Assembly (NCBI GenBank): GCA_003343565.1
Contig: QALA01000069.1
Location: forward strand, 1 to 64,000
Length of the DNA stretch: 64,000 nt
Origin: Verrucomicrobiota bacterium
GTDB taxonomy: Bacteria; Verrucomicrobiota; Verrucomicrobiia; Opitutales; Intestinicryptomonadaceae
Direction: 5' to 3'
Shown: piece by piece, positions 34,652-43,279 of the stretch
How the letters are laid out: every line of letters starts with the position of its first letter
How positions within the stretch are numbered: position 1 is the stretch's first letter
Program-made: the position numbers and the translations under genes
The notes under the pieces: model-generated
What the model saw: the letters and a program-made list of their open reading frames with translations, nothing else
What the model was told of the DNA's origin: nothing
The model's database searches: none

Positions 34652-36064
34652 ATGTCCGAATTGAAAAGCATAGCTCTGGTCGGGAGGCCGAATGTCGGCA
34701 AAAGCAGGCTTTTCAACAGGCTGCTTGGCCGCAGGGTGTCCATAGTCCACGACCGTCCGGGAGTGACGCGCGACATAGTCGCCGAAAAGCTCTCCGACGG
34801 CGTACTGCTCATGGATACCGGCGGCATGTTCGCGTCTGAGGGAGTCTCGGAGAGCGTTATTATAGACGCCACCAACAGGCAGGCGGCTTTTGCGGTGGGC
34901 GCGGCGGACGCGGTGATTTTTGTCGTCGATTCGCAGGAGGGGTTGACGCCGCTGGATCTCGACATCGCAAAGCTTTTGCGCGACAGCGGCAAGCCGGTGG
35001 TACTCGCTATAAATAAAGTCGACGTTCCGGAGCATTCGGAGAGAAATTCGGAATTTTACGCTCTCGGATTTCGGGACTGCGTGGAGGTGTCCGCCGAGCA
35101 CGGCGCCGGAGTGGAGGATTTGGCCGCTCTCATAGAGCGCGACTTCGGCGAGATTTCCCCGCCGGCCGACGAAGGCGACGGCAGGATAAAAATCTGCGTC
35201 GCAGGCCGTCCGAACGTCGGGAAGAGCTCCATTGCAAACCGGCTTCTCGGCGGAGACAGGCTCATAGTCAGCCAGGTGGCCGGAACCACGCGCGACGCCG
35301 TGAAGTTCGACTTGGACTTCGCCGCAAAAAACGGGGAAACGCTTAAGTTCCGCCTGTACGATACCGCCGGATTGAAGGCGAGGAGCAAGACGAATACGTC
35401 GCTGGACTTTCTTTCGTCCCTGCGCGCGCGCAGAGCTGTCGAGAGTTGCGACGTCGTGTTTTTGGTGCTCGACTGCATGGGCGGGGTGACGGAGCTGGAC
35501 AAGCGGCTTGCGGGGGAGATAATGGAGGCGGGAGCTTCCATAATAGTAGTAGTCAACAAGTGGGATCTCGCCGAGGTCGCGTTCGCCCGGCAGCCGCTTC
35601 GCGGGTATGATAATATTCGGGAATTCGGCGCGGCGTTCGACGAATCCGTCAGAAAAATTTTCAATTTCATCGGAGATTCGAGGGTGTATTTTGTCTCCGC
35701 CCTTGAGAACAGGGGAGTCGGCAGGCTGTTGGAGGCTGCGGGCAGAATGCGCGCAAAGATGAATGCCGGCGTTTCCACGGGCAGGCTTAATAAGACGGTG
35801 CGGGAGCTGATGGAGAAAAATCCGCCGAAGTACGTTTCGGGAAAGCGGTTCAAGGTTTACTACTGCGTAAAGACGGGCTCGCGCCCGTACACCGTGCGAA
35901 TGTACTGCAACGATGCGGGGGCGCTTTCGTCGCCGTATGAAAAGTATCTTGTAAACGGTTTGCGCGCCGCGTTGAAGTTGGGCGGCGTCGCCATTAGGCT
36001 GGAGCCGATAGGCAAACCGGCGGTGTCCGCGGCGGAGAGAACCGCGGGAAGGACGTCCGAATGA
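34652..36064 (+). CDS. der: Ribosome-assembly GTPase Der (EngA)
   Basis: 470 residues with two consecutive GTPase domains, unique to Der: first P-loop GRPNVGKSRLFNRLLG near residue 10-20 with DTGG, second GRPNVGKSSIANRLLG near 185 with DTAG, then NKWD, and a C-terminal KH-like domain (about 355-460) with the KYVSGKRFKVYYCVKTGSRP segment. Der is needed for maturation of the 50S ribosomal subunit. Overlaps fmt by four bases (ATGA), and the aminotransferase ends four bases before it. Confidence 0.97.
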   Translation: MSELKSIALVGRPNVGKSRLFNRLLGRRVSIVHDRPGVTRDIVAEKLSDGVLLMDTGGMFASEGVSESVIIDATNRQAAFAVGAADAVIFVVDSQEGLTPLDLDIAKLLRDSGKPVVLAINKVDVPEHSERNSEFYALGFRDCVEVSAEHGAGVEDLAALIERDFGEISPPADEGDGRIKICVAGRPNVGKSSIANRLLGGDRLIVSQVAGTTRDAVKFDLDFAAKNGETLKFRLYDTAGLKARSKTNTSLDFLSSLRARRAVESCDVVFLVLDCMGGVTELDKRLAGEIMEAGASIIVVVNKWDLAEVAFARQPLRGYDNIREFGAAFDESVRKIFNFIGDSRVYFVSALENRGVGRLLEAAGRMRAKMNAGVSTGRLNKTVRELMEKNPPKYVSGKRFKVYYCVKTGSRPYTVRMYCNDAGALSSPYEKYLVNGLRAALKLGGVAIRLEPIGKPAVSAAERTAGRTSE

Positions 36065-37038
36065 GGGCTGCGCTCTTTGCCTCGGACGCGGTGGCGCTGG
36101 ACGTTGCGGAGTACCTGCGCTCGTCCGGCGAATGGGAGCTGGCGTGCGTTGTCAGCAATCCCGACAGGCCGAAGGGGCGCGGACAAAAGATGTCGCCGAA
36201 TGCGGCGTCGGAGTGGGCGTTGAAAAACGGCGTGGAGTTGCTGCGTCCGCCGAAGACTCCGTCGCCCGAAGATATGGAGCGCCTGCGCGGTCTCGGCGCG
36301 GATTTCATAATCGTCATGGCATACGGGCACATTCTGAAAAGCTGCGTTTTGGAATATTCCGAATATCCGTGCCTGAATCTGCATGCGTCGCTGCTGCCCG
36401 ACCTTCGCGGGGCGTCTCCGATAGAGACTGCAATCGCGCTTGGGCGCAGGCGCACGGGCGTCAGCCTGATGCGGATTTCTCCGGGAATGGACGAGGGCGA
36501 CGTTTGCGCGGCAAAGGAGATTTTGATAGACGGGTTCGACACCTCCGCGACGCTCCGGGCGAAAATCGGAAAGGCCGCCGCGGAGGTTTTGAAGGACAAT
36601 CTGCGCGGCGCGCTCGACGGAAAAATAAAGTTCCTGCCGCAGGACGCGTCTTGCGCGACATACACGCGCAAGCTCGACAAGAGCGATTTGCTTGTCGATT
36701 TCAATACGGACGCGATTCGGATATGCGACAGGATACGCGCGTTCGGCTGCGGAATTTTCGAGTACAAAAACATGCGCATGAAAATCGGCAGCGCGCGCGC
36801 CGTCGATTGCGCGGGCGTTGCCGGAGAGTGCGGAAAAATAATTTGCGCGTCGGCGGAGGGGGGACTGAAAATACTGTGCGCAAACGGCGCGATTGACGTT
36901 TTGAAAATACAGAAGCCGTGCGCGAAAATGATGGACGCTGCGGATTTTCTTTCGGGTTTTTCGTTCGACGTTTCGGAACCTTTGAAAAGTTTTAAGAACA
37001 GAAGCATTCTGTCGGGACCGGAAAAAATTTTTTTATGA
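36061..37038 (+). CDS. fmt: Methionyl-tRNA formyltransferase
   Basis: 325 residues. Formylates the amino group of Met-tRNA(fMet) with 10-formyl-tetrahydrofolate. Catalytic Asn106, His108 (NLHASLLPDLRGASP) and Asp144 (GMDEGDV) are all present, as is PDRPKGRG for cofactor binding. The C-terminal OB-fold domain is present from about 205. Start overlaps the der stop codon. Separated from def, which is at 13118 on the other strand. Confidence 0.96.
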   Translation: MRAALFASDAVALDVAEYLRSSGEWELACVVSNPDRPKGRGQKMSPNAASEWALKNGVELLRPPKTPSPEDMERLRGLGADFIIVMAYGHILKSCVLEYSEYPCLNLHASLLPDLRGASPIETAIALGRRRTGVSLMRISPGMDEGDVCAAKEILIDGFDTSATLRAKIGKAAAEVLKDNLRGALDGKIKFLPQDASCATYTRKLDKSDLLVDFNTDAIRICDRIRAFGCGIFEYKNMRMKIGSARAVDCAGVAGECGKIICASAEGGLKILCANGAIDVLKIQKPCAKMMDAADFLSGFSFDVSEPLKSFKNRSILSGPEKIFL

Positions 37039-37472
37039 AATGTAAAAATTTTTATTGCCAATTAAATAAAAACGTCAGATAAAAAAACATCAAAAGTCGG
37101 AATCGGTTGCGTGAAGAATACTTCATTTCCGGCTTTGGAATTTTACCGCACAGAGATGATTTTTCATTTGGAGACGCCCGCAGCAGGAACATTTGAAATA
37201 GATGTTCGGGGGAAGCCGTCCCTTACGTTTTCAAAAAAAATTTTTTGCGGCGTGAAATTTTTTTGCGGTTTTCTTTCTGATTTTTTGGGGGGTGCGCAGC
37301 GCGTTAGAAATTATTTTGCGCGCGAATTTTTTTTGGCGGGCGGCCGCAACATCGCGCCGCTGGCGTTGAATTTTATTGTTCGAGACTCAACAATCTTTTC
37401 AGGCTCATGTCCGGGTTTGATTTTTCGGTCTTGAACGATTCAATAACAACCAGAAAAAAACACCAAGAAATC
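37039..37472. other. AT-rich gap before the histone-like gene
   Basis: Rich in T and A runs, including stretches of 7-9 identical bases. No gene recognised; presumably carries the promoter of the histone-like gene. Confidence 0.45.
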
Positions 37473-37754
37473 ATGGCTAAAAAAGTAGTAAAAAAAGCGC
37501 CGGCCAAGAAGGTTGCGGCGAAAAAAGCTCCGGTAAAAAAAGCGGTCGCCAAGAAGGCGCCTGCCAAGAAAGTTGCGGCCAAGAAGGCTCCGGCGAAAAA
37601 GGCCGCGGTCAAGAAGGTCGCCGCCAAGAAAGCTCCGGCTAAGAAGGCCGTCGCCAAAAAGGTTGCGGCAAAGAAGGCGCCTGCCAAGAAAGCCGTTGCC
37701 AAGAAGGCTCCGGCGAAAAAGGCTTGCTGCAAGAAGTGCGGCTGCAAAAAGTAG
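37473..37754 (+). CDS. Histone H1-like lysine/alanine-rich DNA-binding protein with cysteine-rich tail
   Basis: 93 residues made almost wholly of short [12 protein letters not shown] and VAAKK units, about half lysine, the composition of bacterial histone H1 homologues (Chlamydia Hc1/Hc2-like) that coat and condense DNA. No globular domain. The last residues read [10 protein letters not shown], giving four cysteines in a protein otherwise without them. The nucleotide sequence is a set of near repeats, a likely source of slippage. ATG 37473 is chosen because the lysine-rich part begins immediately after it; a small terminator follows the stop codon. A partial, decayed copy of its 3' end lies about 115 bases further on. 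Confidence 0.88.
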   Translation: MAKKVVKKAPAKKVAAKKAPVKKAVAKKAPAKKVAAKKAPAKKAAVKKVAAKKAPAKKAVAKKVAAKKAPAKKAVAKKAPAKKACCKKCGCKK

Positions 37755-37776
37755 AGATTTAAAGTTCTTTTATGTC

Positions 37777-37811
37777 GCATTCCCCTCCGTTCGGCGGGGA
37801 ATGCTTTTTTT
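37777..37811 (+). terminator. Rho-independent terminator of the histone-like gene
   Basis: 9-bp stem (GCATTCCCC at 37777-37785 with its complement at 37796-37804), ten-base loop, then seven T. Confidence 0.9.
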
Positions 37812-37869
37812 GTCCAAAAAATTTCCGACAAATTCTTTTGCGCTTTTCATAATTTGCGCGCGAAGCAAA

Positions 37870-37956
37870 GTTGCGGACAAGAAGGCGCCTGCCGAGGAAA
37901 CCGCGGCCCAAAAGGCTTTTGGCGAAAAGGGCTTGGTGCAAGAAGTGCGGCTTTGA
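37870..37956 (+). pseudogene. Decayed duplicate of the 3' end of the histone-like gene
   Basis: The bases 37870-37956 align with 37662-37748 of the histone-like gene at roughly three quarters or more identity, including long identical blocks at the start (AAGAAGGCGCCTGCC) and end (GCAAGAAGTGCGGCT). The copy reads ADKKAPAEETAAQKAF, with several lysines turned into other residues, then shifts frame and ends at a TGA, losing the cysteine tail. It has no own start codon or ribosome site and lies after the terminator, so it is a non-functional remnant. Confidence 0.8.
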
Positions 37957-38573
37957 TTTTTCCTCCGCGGCAAACTCCCGATTTCCACCCGATTTTTGCC
38001 TGCCTTATTTTGCGACAAATTTCACTTGGGAGTCCCGCGCAATTTTTCCGCGCATCTCCTTTGCTGATTTGCGGGATTTCGCAGGCATTTTTAACGCGTG
38101 TCGGACGCGCCCGCCGCCGCGCCTTTTTTGTGTCGCCGATATTTGAAGATGCGTTTCGGAGTTTTCAATGGGAACGAATAACCGCGACCAAGTGGAAAAA
38201 TTGCGGGAAATTGCGGATTTTAAAACGCATCGCGGGAGTGCGGTTTGTCGCGGGCGTCAATTGCTGTAAAGGGGAGAATTGGAAATGTTCGCCGGGCGGT
38301 GCGGACTTTATGCGAAGTATTTTCCCTTTGTCCGAAATTGGTTTTCAATGCCGTTGCAGGCTTGTCCGGCGGACGGCGAGCGAAAGAAAATTTCGTTTAC
38401 AAACACAGTTATTTGCGCCGCGCATTCATATCGCGCAACGCCGCCATGTATGGCGGAAAATTTTGCGGCGATTTTGGCTTGCGGGACATGCGGGGCATGC
38501 GCGTTTGCGGGGCATGCGCGGCGTTGCAATATAAGCCGGCGTTTTGAAGCCGCGTTTAATTCGCGCTTTGAAA
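37957..38573. other. Gap with no recognisable gene
   Basis: Between the remnant copy and rsmE (convergent). No repeats, RNA gene or convincing frame; contains scattered GGGGCATGCGCGG-type sequence near 38490-38520. Confidence 0.4.
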
Positions 38574-39305
38574 TTAGGCGCATGCGAATAGGGAGAGCGC
38601 CGCGATTGCGGCGGTGTCGGTCCGCAGCACGCGCGGCCCGAATGAGGCGAGCGAATATCCCCGCGAGCGGAGTACGTCGCGTTCGCTTGCCCCAAAGCCG
38701 CGCTCTCCTCCGATTGCGATTGTGGCGTGGAAATTTCCGGCGGAGAATTTTTCCGCCTCTTTTTTCATGTCGGTTTCCGCCTCGTAAACGTCGGGGGCGA
38801 TTCGCATCGGGGGGATTTCTTCGGGTTCGAGTTCCGCCGCCGTCTTGAGGCACTCTTCAAGGCTGTCGGCGCGAAAAAATTTCGGGACGCTTGAAGCGCA
38901 GGCCTGTTGTGCGCCTTTCAAGAGCCATTCCGCGTATTTTCCGCTCTCGTAAAGTCCGCTTTTCAAGTAGGAGGCGTCGCCCTTTTGCGCGGCGTAGAAT
39001 ACGACGTTTTTCACTCCGAAGCACGAGCATTCGAAGAGTATCCTCTGTGCGATTTGGGGTCTTGCGAATGCGGCGCAGAGCGTCAGGTTTTTCGGGCGCG
39101 GATCCGGCAGGGGGCGAATCGGCTCCAGGAGGGCTCCCGCTCCGCGCAGGTAGCGTATTCGGGCCACGCACATAAACGAGTTTACTTTCCCGGCGAAAAC
39201 CTCGCCGCCTTCGGGTATTTTCAGGCAGTCGAGCACGTGGGCGAGCCTCGGATCGTTTTCGTCCAGTTTGAACGGCGGGGGTTCGTCGAATAGAATGCAG
39301 TTCAT
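38574..39305 (-). CDS. rsmE: 16S rRNA m3U1498 methyltransferase RsmE
   Basis: 243 residues. Methylates N3 of U1498 in 16S rRNA using SAM. The N-terminal PUA-like domain (about 1-75) includes HVLDCLKIPEGGEV; the C-terminal SPOUT knot has AIGGERGFGASERDVLRS then FGPRVLRTDTAAIAALSL, matching the family IGPEGG-x-ERG-LRTETA pattern with slight changes (GGERG instead of PEGG). Stands alone, convergent with the histone-like locus and divergent from an acyl carrier protein gene. Confidence 0.9.
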   Translation of the reverse strand: MNCILFDEPPPFKLDENDPRLAHVLDCLKIPEGGEVFAGKVNSFMCVARIRYLRGAGALLEPIRPLPDPRPKNLTLCAAFARPQIAQRILFECSCFGVKNVVFYAAQKGDASYLKSGLYESGKYAEWLLKGAQQACASSVPKFFRADSLEECLKTAAELEPEEIPPMRIAPDVYEAETDMKKEAEKFSAGNFHATIAIGGERGFGASERDVLRSRGYSLASFGPRVLRTDTAAIAALSLFACA

Positions 39306-39438
39306 GCGAGCCTGTCCATTGGCGCACGGCTGCGCCGGTTGCTTTTACGAAGGCAGGAAAGCGCGTCCGGCGCAAAAAGGCAACAATTAAAAAAGCGGGC
39401 TTTAAAATGTTGAAATTTCCCGGTGTTGTGTTGAAATA

Positions 39439-39807
39439 ATGCGTATGAATTCTGAAAATTTCACACAGGAAGACGAAAACGCGCTGCGCGAGGCTCTCAA
39501 GCGCTGTTCCGCCGAAACAATCGAAAAGGCTGTGCAGTTGCGCAAGACCGGCAATCCGGAACTTGCCGGACCGGTGGTCATAGGAATTATAGAGCGCTTT
39601 TTGGATCCGGAGAAGCGCGACCTTCTCAAGAACGCCTCCGATTCCCTCAACATGGTTGACGATTTGGGGCTGGATTCCCTCACTATGGTCGAGATAGTCT
39701 TGGCCGTCGAGGACGCGACCGGAATGAGCATAGACAACTCCGAAATTCAAAAGCTTCATACGATAGGCGACATAAAGGCCTTTATCGCTTCCAAGATAGC
39801 TTCCTGA
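39439..39807 (+). CDS. Acyl carrier protein with N-terminal extension
   Basis: 122 residues against about 78 for AcpP. The C-terminal 75 residues are an acyl carrier fold with the phosphopantetheine serine at Ser80 (GLDSLTMVEIV) and VEDATGMSIDNSEIQKLHTIGDI after it. The first 45 residues form an additional, probably helical, region. Such carriers shuttle acyl chains in fatty-acid or secondary lipid synthesis. No ketosynthase or other biosynthetic gene is next to it, and the normal fatty-acid ACP gene is probably elsewhere. No clear ribosome site; ATG 39445 is the alternative start. Confidence 0.82.
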   Translation: MRMNSENFTQEDENALREALKRCSAETIEKAVQLRKTGNPELAGPVVIGIIERFLDPEKRDLLKNASDSLNMVDDLGLDSLTMVEIVLAVEDATGMSIDNSEIQKLHTIGDIKAFIASKIAS

Positions 39808-39965
39808 TTTGCGCGTGGGGCTTTTGGCCTCTTGTCGCGCGCGTTGCGATAGACGGTTGCCGCGCGCGTTTTATACATGGCGGGGCGGGGGAGTCCGGCG
39901 GGGAGCCGGGCGGCTTTGGCATTGTTGTTTTGCGTCGGTTTGTCGTGGGGGCGGCGAAGGTTTAG

Positions 39966-41021
39966 ATGGAAGCTTCTGATAATACAAATTCGGTCATAGT
40001 CAGGCGTCTGACGAAAAGCTACGGCGGCGTCAAGGCCGTGGACGGAGTTTCGTTCAGGATAGGCCGCGGGGAGGTCGTGGGATTTCTGGGCCCCAACGGC
40101 GCCGGAAAGAGCACGACGATGAAAATTCTGGCCGGCATGACGCAGGCGGATTCCGGCAGCGCGAGCATTTGCGGCGTCAATGTGGCCGTCAATCCGGACT
40201 CCGCGCGCGAGCACATAGGCTATATGCCGGAGAACAATCCCCTCCCGGAGGATTTGCGCGTCGTGGAGTATCTGCGTTTTCGCGCGCGGTTGAAGGGGGT
40301 TGCGGGGCGCGACGTAAAGAGGCGCGTGGAGGAGGCCATGCAAATCTGCCAGCTCCACCGGCGCGCGGCGCGCAAAATCATAGGCAATCTTTCCAAGGGA
40401 TTCCGCCAGAGGGTCGGCATTGCCGACGCGATTCTTGCGCGTCCTGAAGTCATAATAATGGACGAGCCGACCATAGGGCTCGACCCCCACCAGATAATTG
40501 CGATTCGCAGGCTGATATCGTCGCTTCGCGGCAAGATGAGCGTGATAATAAGCAGCCACATACTGCCCGAAGTCGAGGTCATGTGCGACAGGGTGGTGAT
40601 AATAAACAACGGGAGGGTCGTGGCGAGCGGGACTCCCGCGAGCCTGCGCAAGGAGTTTATTCCCGGCGAGCGTTACGGGGTTTCACTAAAGGCGGACGCG
40701 GAGCTGTTCGGCAGGCTGCTGTCCGAAATCGGCGAAGAGTTTGAATTGGCGGAGTCGTCGGGGCCGGACGCGGACGGATACTATTCGCACACGGTGAAGG
40801 CTCCGGGCGGACGGAACGGCGGGGCGCTTTTGATAGGCGAGCTTTCAAAGGATTCGAGCCTCGGCCTGAGGGAGGTATCGCGCCGCGAGCCGGGCCTTGA
40901 GGAAATATTCATGGCCGCCACGCGAAGGAGCTGGGACGAGACTCGCGAGCTGTCGCTTCCCAAGAGGGGCGCCGGCGAAGATTTCGGGGCCGGCGCCGGG
41001 GAAGAGGAGGATTCCATATGA
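39966..41021 (+). CDS. ABC transporter ATP-binding protein, GldA-like
   Basis: 351 residues. The ATPase domain (about 10-235) has Walker A GPNGAGKST, the Q-loop region, signature LSKGFRQRVGIA (the usual LSGGQ position replaced by LSKGF), Walker B VIIMDEPTIGLDP and the H-loop. The C-terminal 110 residues form an accessory domain of unknown role. The order ATPase, six-helix permease, GldG-like protein, DUF4340 protein is that of the GldA/GldG-type systems, in Bacteroidota linked to gliding but widespread without that function. Overlaps the permease gene by four bases (ATGA). Confidence 0.9.
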   Translation: MEASDNTNSVIVRRLTKSYGGVKAVDGVSFRIGRGEVVGFLGPNGAGKSTTMKILAGMTQADSGSASICGVNVAVNPDSAREHIGYMPENNPLPEDLRVVEYLRFRARLKGVAGRDVKRRVEEAMQICQLHRRAARKIIGNLSKGFRQRVGIADAILARPEVIIMDEPTIGLDPHQIIAIRRLISSLRGKMSVIISSHILPEVEVMCDRVVIINNGRVVASGTPASLRKEFIPGERYGVSLKADAELFGRLLSEIGEEFELAESSGPDADGYYSHTVKAPGGRNGGALLIGELSKDSSLGLREVSRREPGLEEIFMAATRRSWDETRELSLPKRGAGEDFGAGAGEEEDSI

Positions 41022-41782
41022 AGAGATTTGACGCATTGTTCAAGCACCAGATTCATCTGATGTTCATATCCGCGTCCACCTATTTTGCGGCGTTTTTGTT
41101 TTTGGCGTTCATGGGGATTATGTACGTCTTGGCGCTTATGGACGTAAGTTCCGGCGGCGGGTCGCAGAGCGCGACGGAGAAGTTTTTGTCGGTCTTTTGG
41201 GTGCCCGTGCTCTTCATGGTGCCGCTGCTGACGATGCGCAGCCTTTCCGAGGAGCGCAGAATGGGGACGCTGGGGACGCTAATGTCGACTCCCATTCGGG
41301 CGTGGCAGGTTGTGGCGGCCAAATTTTTGGCGTGCTATTTCTTCTACGTGCTGCTGTGGCTGCTGACGCTCGCGTACATGTTTGTCGCGCAGTACTATCT
41401 GCCGCAGGGGCTGGCCGGCTCGAACAACTTTGAGCCGGCCCAGGTGTTTACGGGGTATTTGTTCATATTCGTCAGCGGGCTGACGTACATAGCCATAGGG
41501 ATATTCGCAAGCTCGCTTACGCGCACGACGTTTGTGGCGGGAATGCTGTCGTTCGCAATGCTGTTTTTTGCGATAGTCGGTTCCGGCATTCTTTCGAAGT
41601 TTGTCGTCGGGGACGCCTATATGTCGTGGCTTTCGGGGCCGATGGAGTATATGCAGACCTTCAAGCACCTTGAGGATTTCAGCAATTCGCTGTTGGACAC
41701 GCGTCCGTTTTTTTTCTACATAAGCACGGCATGTTTGCTGCTGGGGCTTACCTCCCTGATCACGGAGTCCAAAAGCTCATGA
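41018..41782 (+). CDS. ABC-2 type permease
   Basis: 254 residues with six membrane helices and the ABC-2 arrangement: an early helix (FAAFLFLAFMGIMYVLAL), the LLTMRSLSEERRMGTLGTLMSTP segment that contacts the ATPase, and later helices. It forms the inner-membrane channel for the adjacent ATPase. Its stop codon overlaps the start of the GldG-like gene by four bases, so the three genes are tightly coupled. Substrate not known. Confidence 0.9.
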   Translation: MKRFDALFKHQIHLMFISASTYFAAFLFLAFMGIMYVLALMDVSSGGGSQSATEKFLSVFWVPVLFMVPLLTMRSLSEERRMGTLGTLMSTPIRAWQVVAAKFLACYFFYVLLWLLTLAYMFVAQYYLPQGLAGSNNFEPAQVFTGYLFIFVSGLTYIAIGIFASSLTRTTFVAGMLSFAMLFFAIVGSGILSKFVVGDAYMSWLSGPMEYMQTFKHLEDFSNSLLDTRPFFFYISTACLLLGLTSLITESKSS

Positions 41783-43266
41783 AGAACGACAGATTCGACG
41801 ATTTTAAATTTGTGCGCCGCATGAACAGGCTCAATCTGTGGCTGCAGATATTTTTTGGCGTTTTGCTCTATGCGGGATTGAACTATTTGGCCGCGCGCCA
41901 CTATGAAAAGTGGGACTTTTCCGAGAACCGCCGAAATTCGCTTTCGCCCGAAAGCGTCGCGTATCTTAAGGACCTGCAAAAGCCGGTGGACATATACGTG
42001 GTGACCTCCGGCTCCGGGGCGGGGGCCGACGCGGCTTCCGCCAAGCGCGATTTGGGCGTGATTTTGCGCCAGTACGAATATTCCTCAACCTCCAAATTTC
42101 CCGTGCGCGCGCATTTCGTCAACGCGGACATAGAGACGCGGCGCGCGGAGGAGCTTGTGAGGCGCTTTGGGCCGGATTTGGAAAACAGCGTGATAGTCTC
42201 GTGCGGCGACAAATACCGCCGCATACCCGTTTCCGACTTCTACGACGTGGACATTTCCGACGGCCGCCGCGTGGCCTTCGCCGGGGAACGGCTGATAAGC
42301 TCGGCGATATTGAACGTCTCCTCCGGGAAGGAGAATAAGATATACTTTCTCCGCGGGCATGCGGAGATGGACCCCAACGGTACGAGCGCGGCTTCGGGAT
42401 TGAGCGAGCTTGCCGGAATGCTGGCTTCGCGCAATTACGCCGTGGCCGCGCTCGATTTGAATTCGGCTCCGGAGATACCGGCCGATGCGGGAATGATTGT
42501 CATAGCGGGCGCGCAGACTTCGCTGCTGCCGCGCGAGATAGACATGCTGCGCAAGTATCTGCTGAAGTCGAACGGGCGCGTTTTGGTATTTTTGCGCATG
42601 GGGCCGCTGCTGGGAATGGAGGATATTCTATACGAGTGGGGCCTGATGAGCGACGACATGCTTATTTTGGATTCCAGTGGCGACTACGAGAGCGCGGGCG
42701 GGGACTTGATCGCGCGCAGTTTTCCGCACAAGCCGCATCCGGCGGTGAAGTATCTCATAGACAATTCGCTTCCCGTGCAGTTTGGCTCCGCGCGCCCCGT
42801 GCGCCCCGACTTGGGCTCGCCGATAGACGATTCCTTAAAGCTTGACGCCCTGATTTTGAGCGGGCCGACCAGCTGGGCGGAGAAGTCGTACAGGCTCGGC
42901 GGAATGCAGTCGTACGCCGCCGTCGCGGATTTGGCAGGGCCGCTGCCGCTGGCCATGATTGCGACCCGCACGGGAGGGTCGGAATTGGGGCTTAAAATTC
43001 CGGGGGGCAAACTCGCGGTGTTCGGGGACGAGGATTTTCTGTCCAACAGGCGCGTCGGGCGCCTCGGCAATTCCAAGATGGTCGTCAACCTCATCAACTG
43101 GATGTTCGACGAGACCGGCACGCTCAACATTCCGCCGCGCGCGTTGTCCAATTACAAGCTCACGTTGAGCCGGAACGACGCGTTTTCGCTCGCGCTGAGA
43201 TTCATGCTGCTTCCGCTGGCGATATTCGCGGTCGGGACGGCTGTTTTCATTGTCAGAAGAAATTAG
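41779..43266 (+). CDS. GldG-like ABC transporter auxiliary protein
   Basis: 495 residues. One N-terminal membrane helix (about 20-40, WLQIFFGVLLYAGLNYLAA), then a large extracytoplasmic region with the KWDFSENRRNSLSPESVAYL opening typical of GldG/ABC_transp_aux proteins, and a C-terminal membrane helix (about 470-490) ending in a short basic tail. The IVIAGAQTSLLPREIDMLRKYL segment is also characteristic of the family. It acts with the ABC-2 permease. ATG 41779 was chosen because it overlaps the preceding stop codon and gives the right N-terminus. Confidence 0.87.
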   Translation: MKNDRFDDFKFVRRMNRLNLWLQIFFGVLLYAGLNYLAARHYEKWDFSENRRNSLSPESVAYLKDLQKPVDIYVVTSGSGAGADAASAKRDLGVILRQYEYSSTSKFPVRAHFVNADIETRRAEELVRRFGPDLENSVIVSCGDKYRRIPVSDFYDVDISDGRRVAFAGERLISSAILNVSSGKENKIYFLRGHAEMDPNGTSAASGLSELAGMLASRNYAVAALDLNSAPEIPADAGMIVIAGAQTSLLPREIDMLRKYLLKSNGRVLVFLRMGPLLGMEDILYEWGLMSDDMLILDSSGDYESAGGDLIARSFPHKPHPAVKYLIDNSLPVQFGSARPVRPDLGSPIDDSLKLDALILSGPTSWAEKSYRLGGMQSYAAVADLAGPLPLAMIATRTGGSELGLKIPGGKLAVFGDEDFLSNRRVGRLGNSKMVVNLINWMFDETGTLNIPPRALSNYKLTLSRNDAFSLALRFMLLPLAIFAVGTAVFIVRRN

Positions 43267-43279
43267 GGGGCTTTCCGCC

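Noticed and set aside
37111..37434. 107-codon plus-strand frame before the histone-like gene
   Set aside because: No ribosome site or domain; Phe/Arg-rich product from T-rich DNA.
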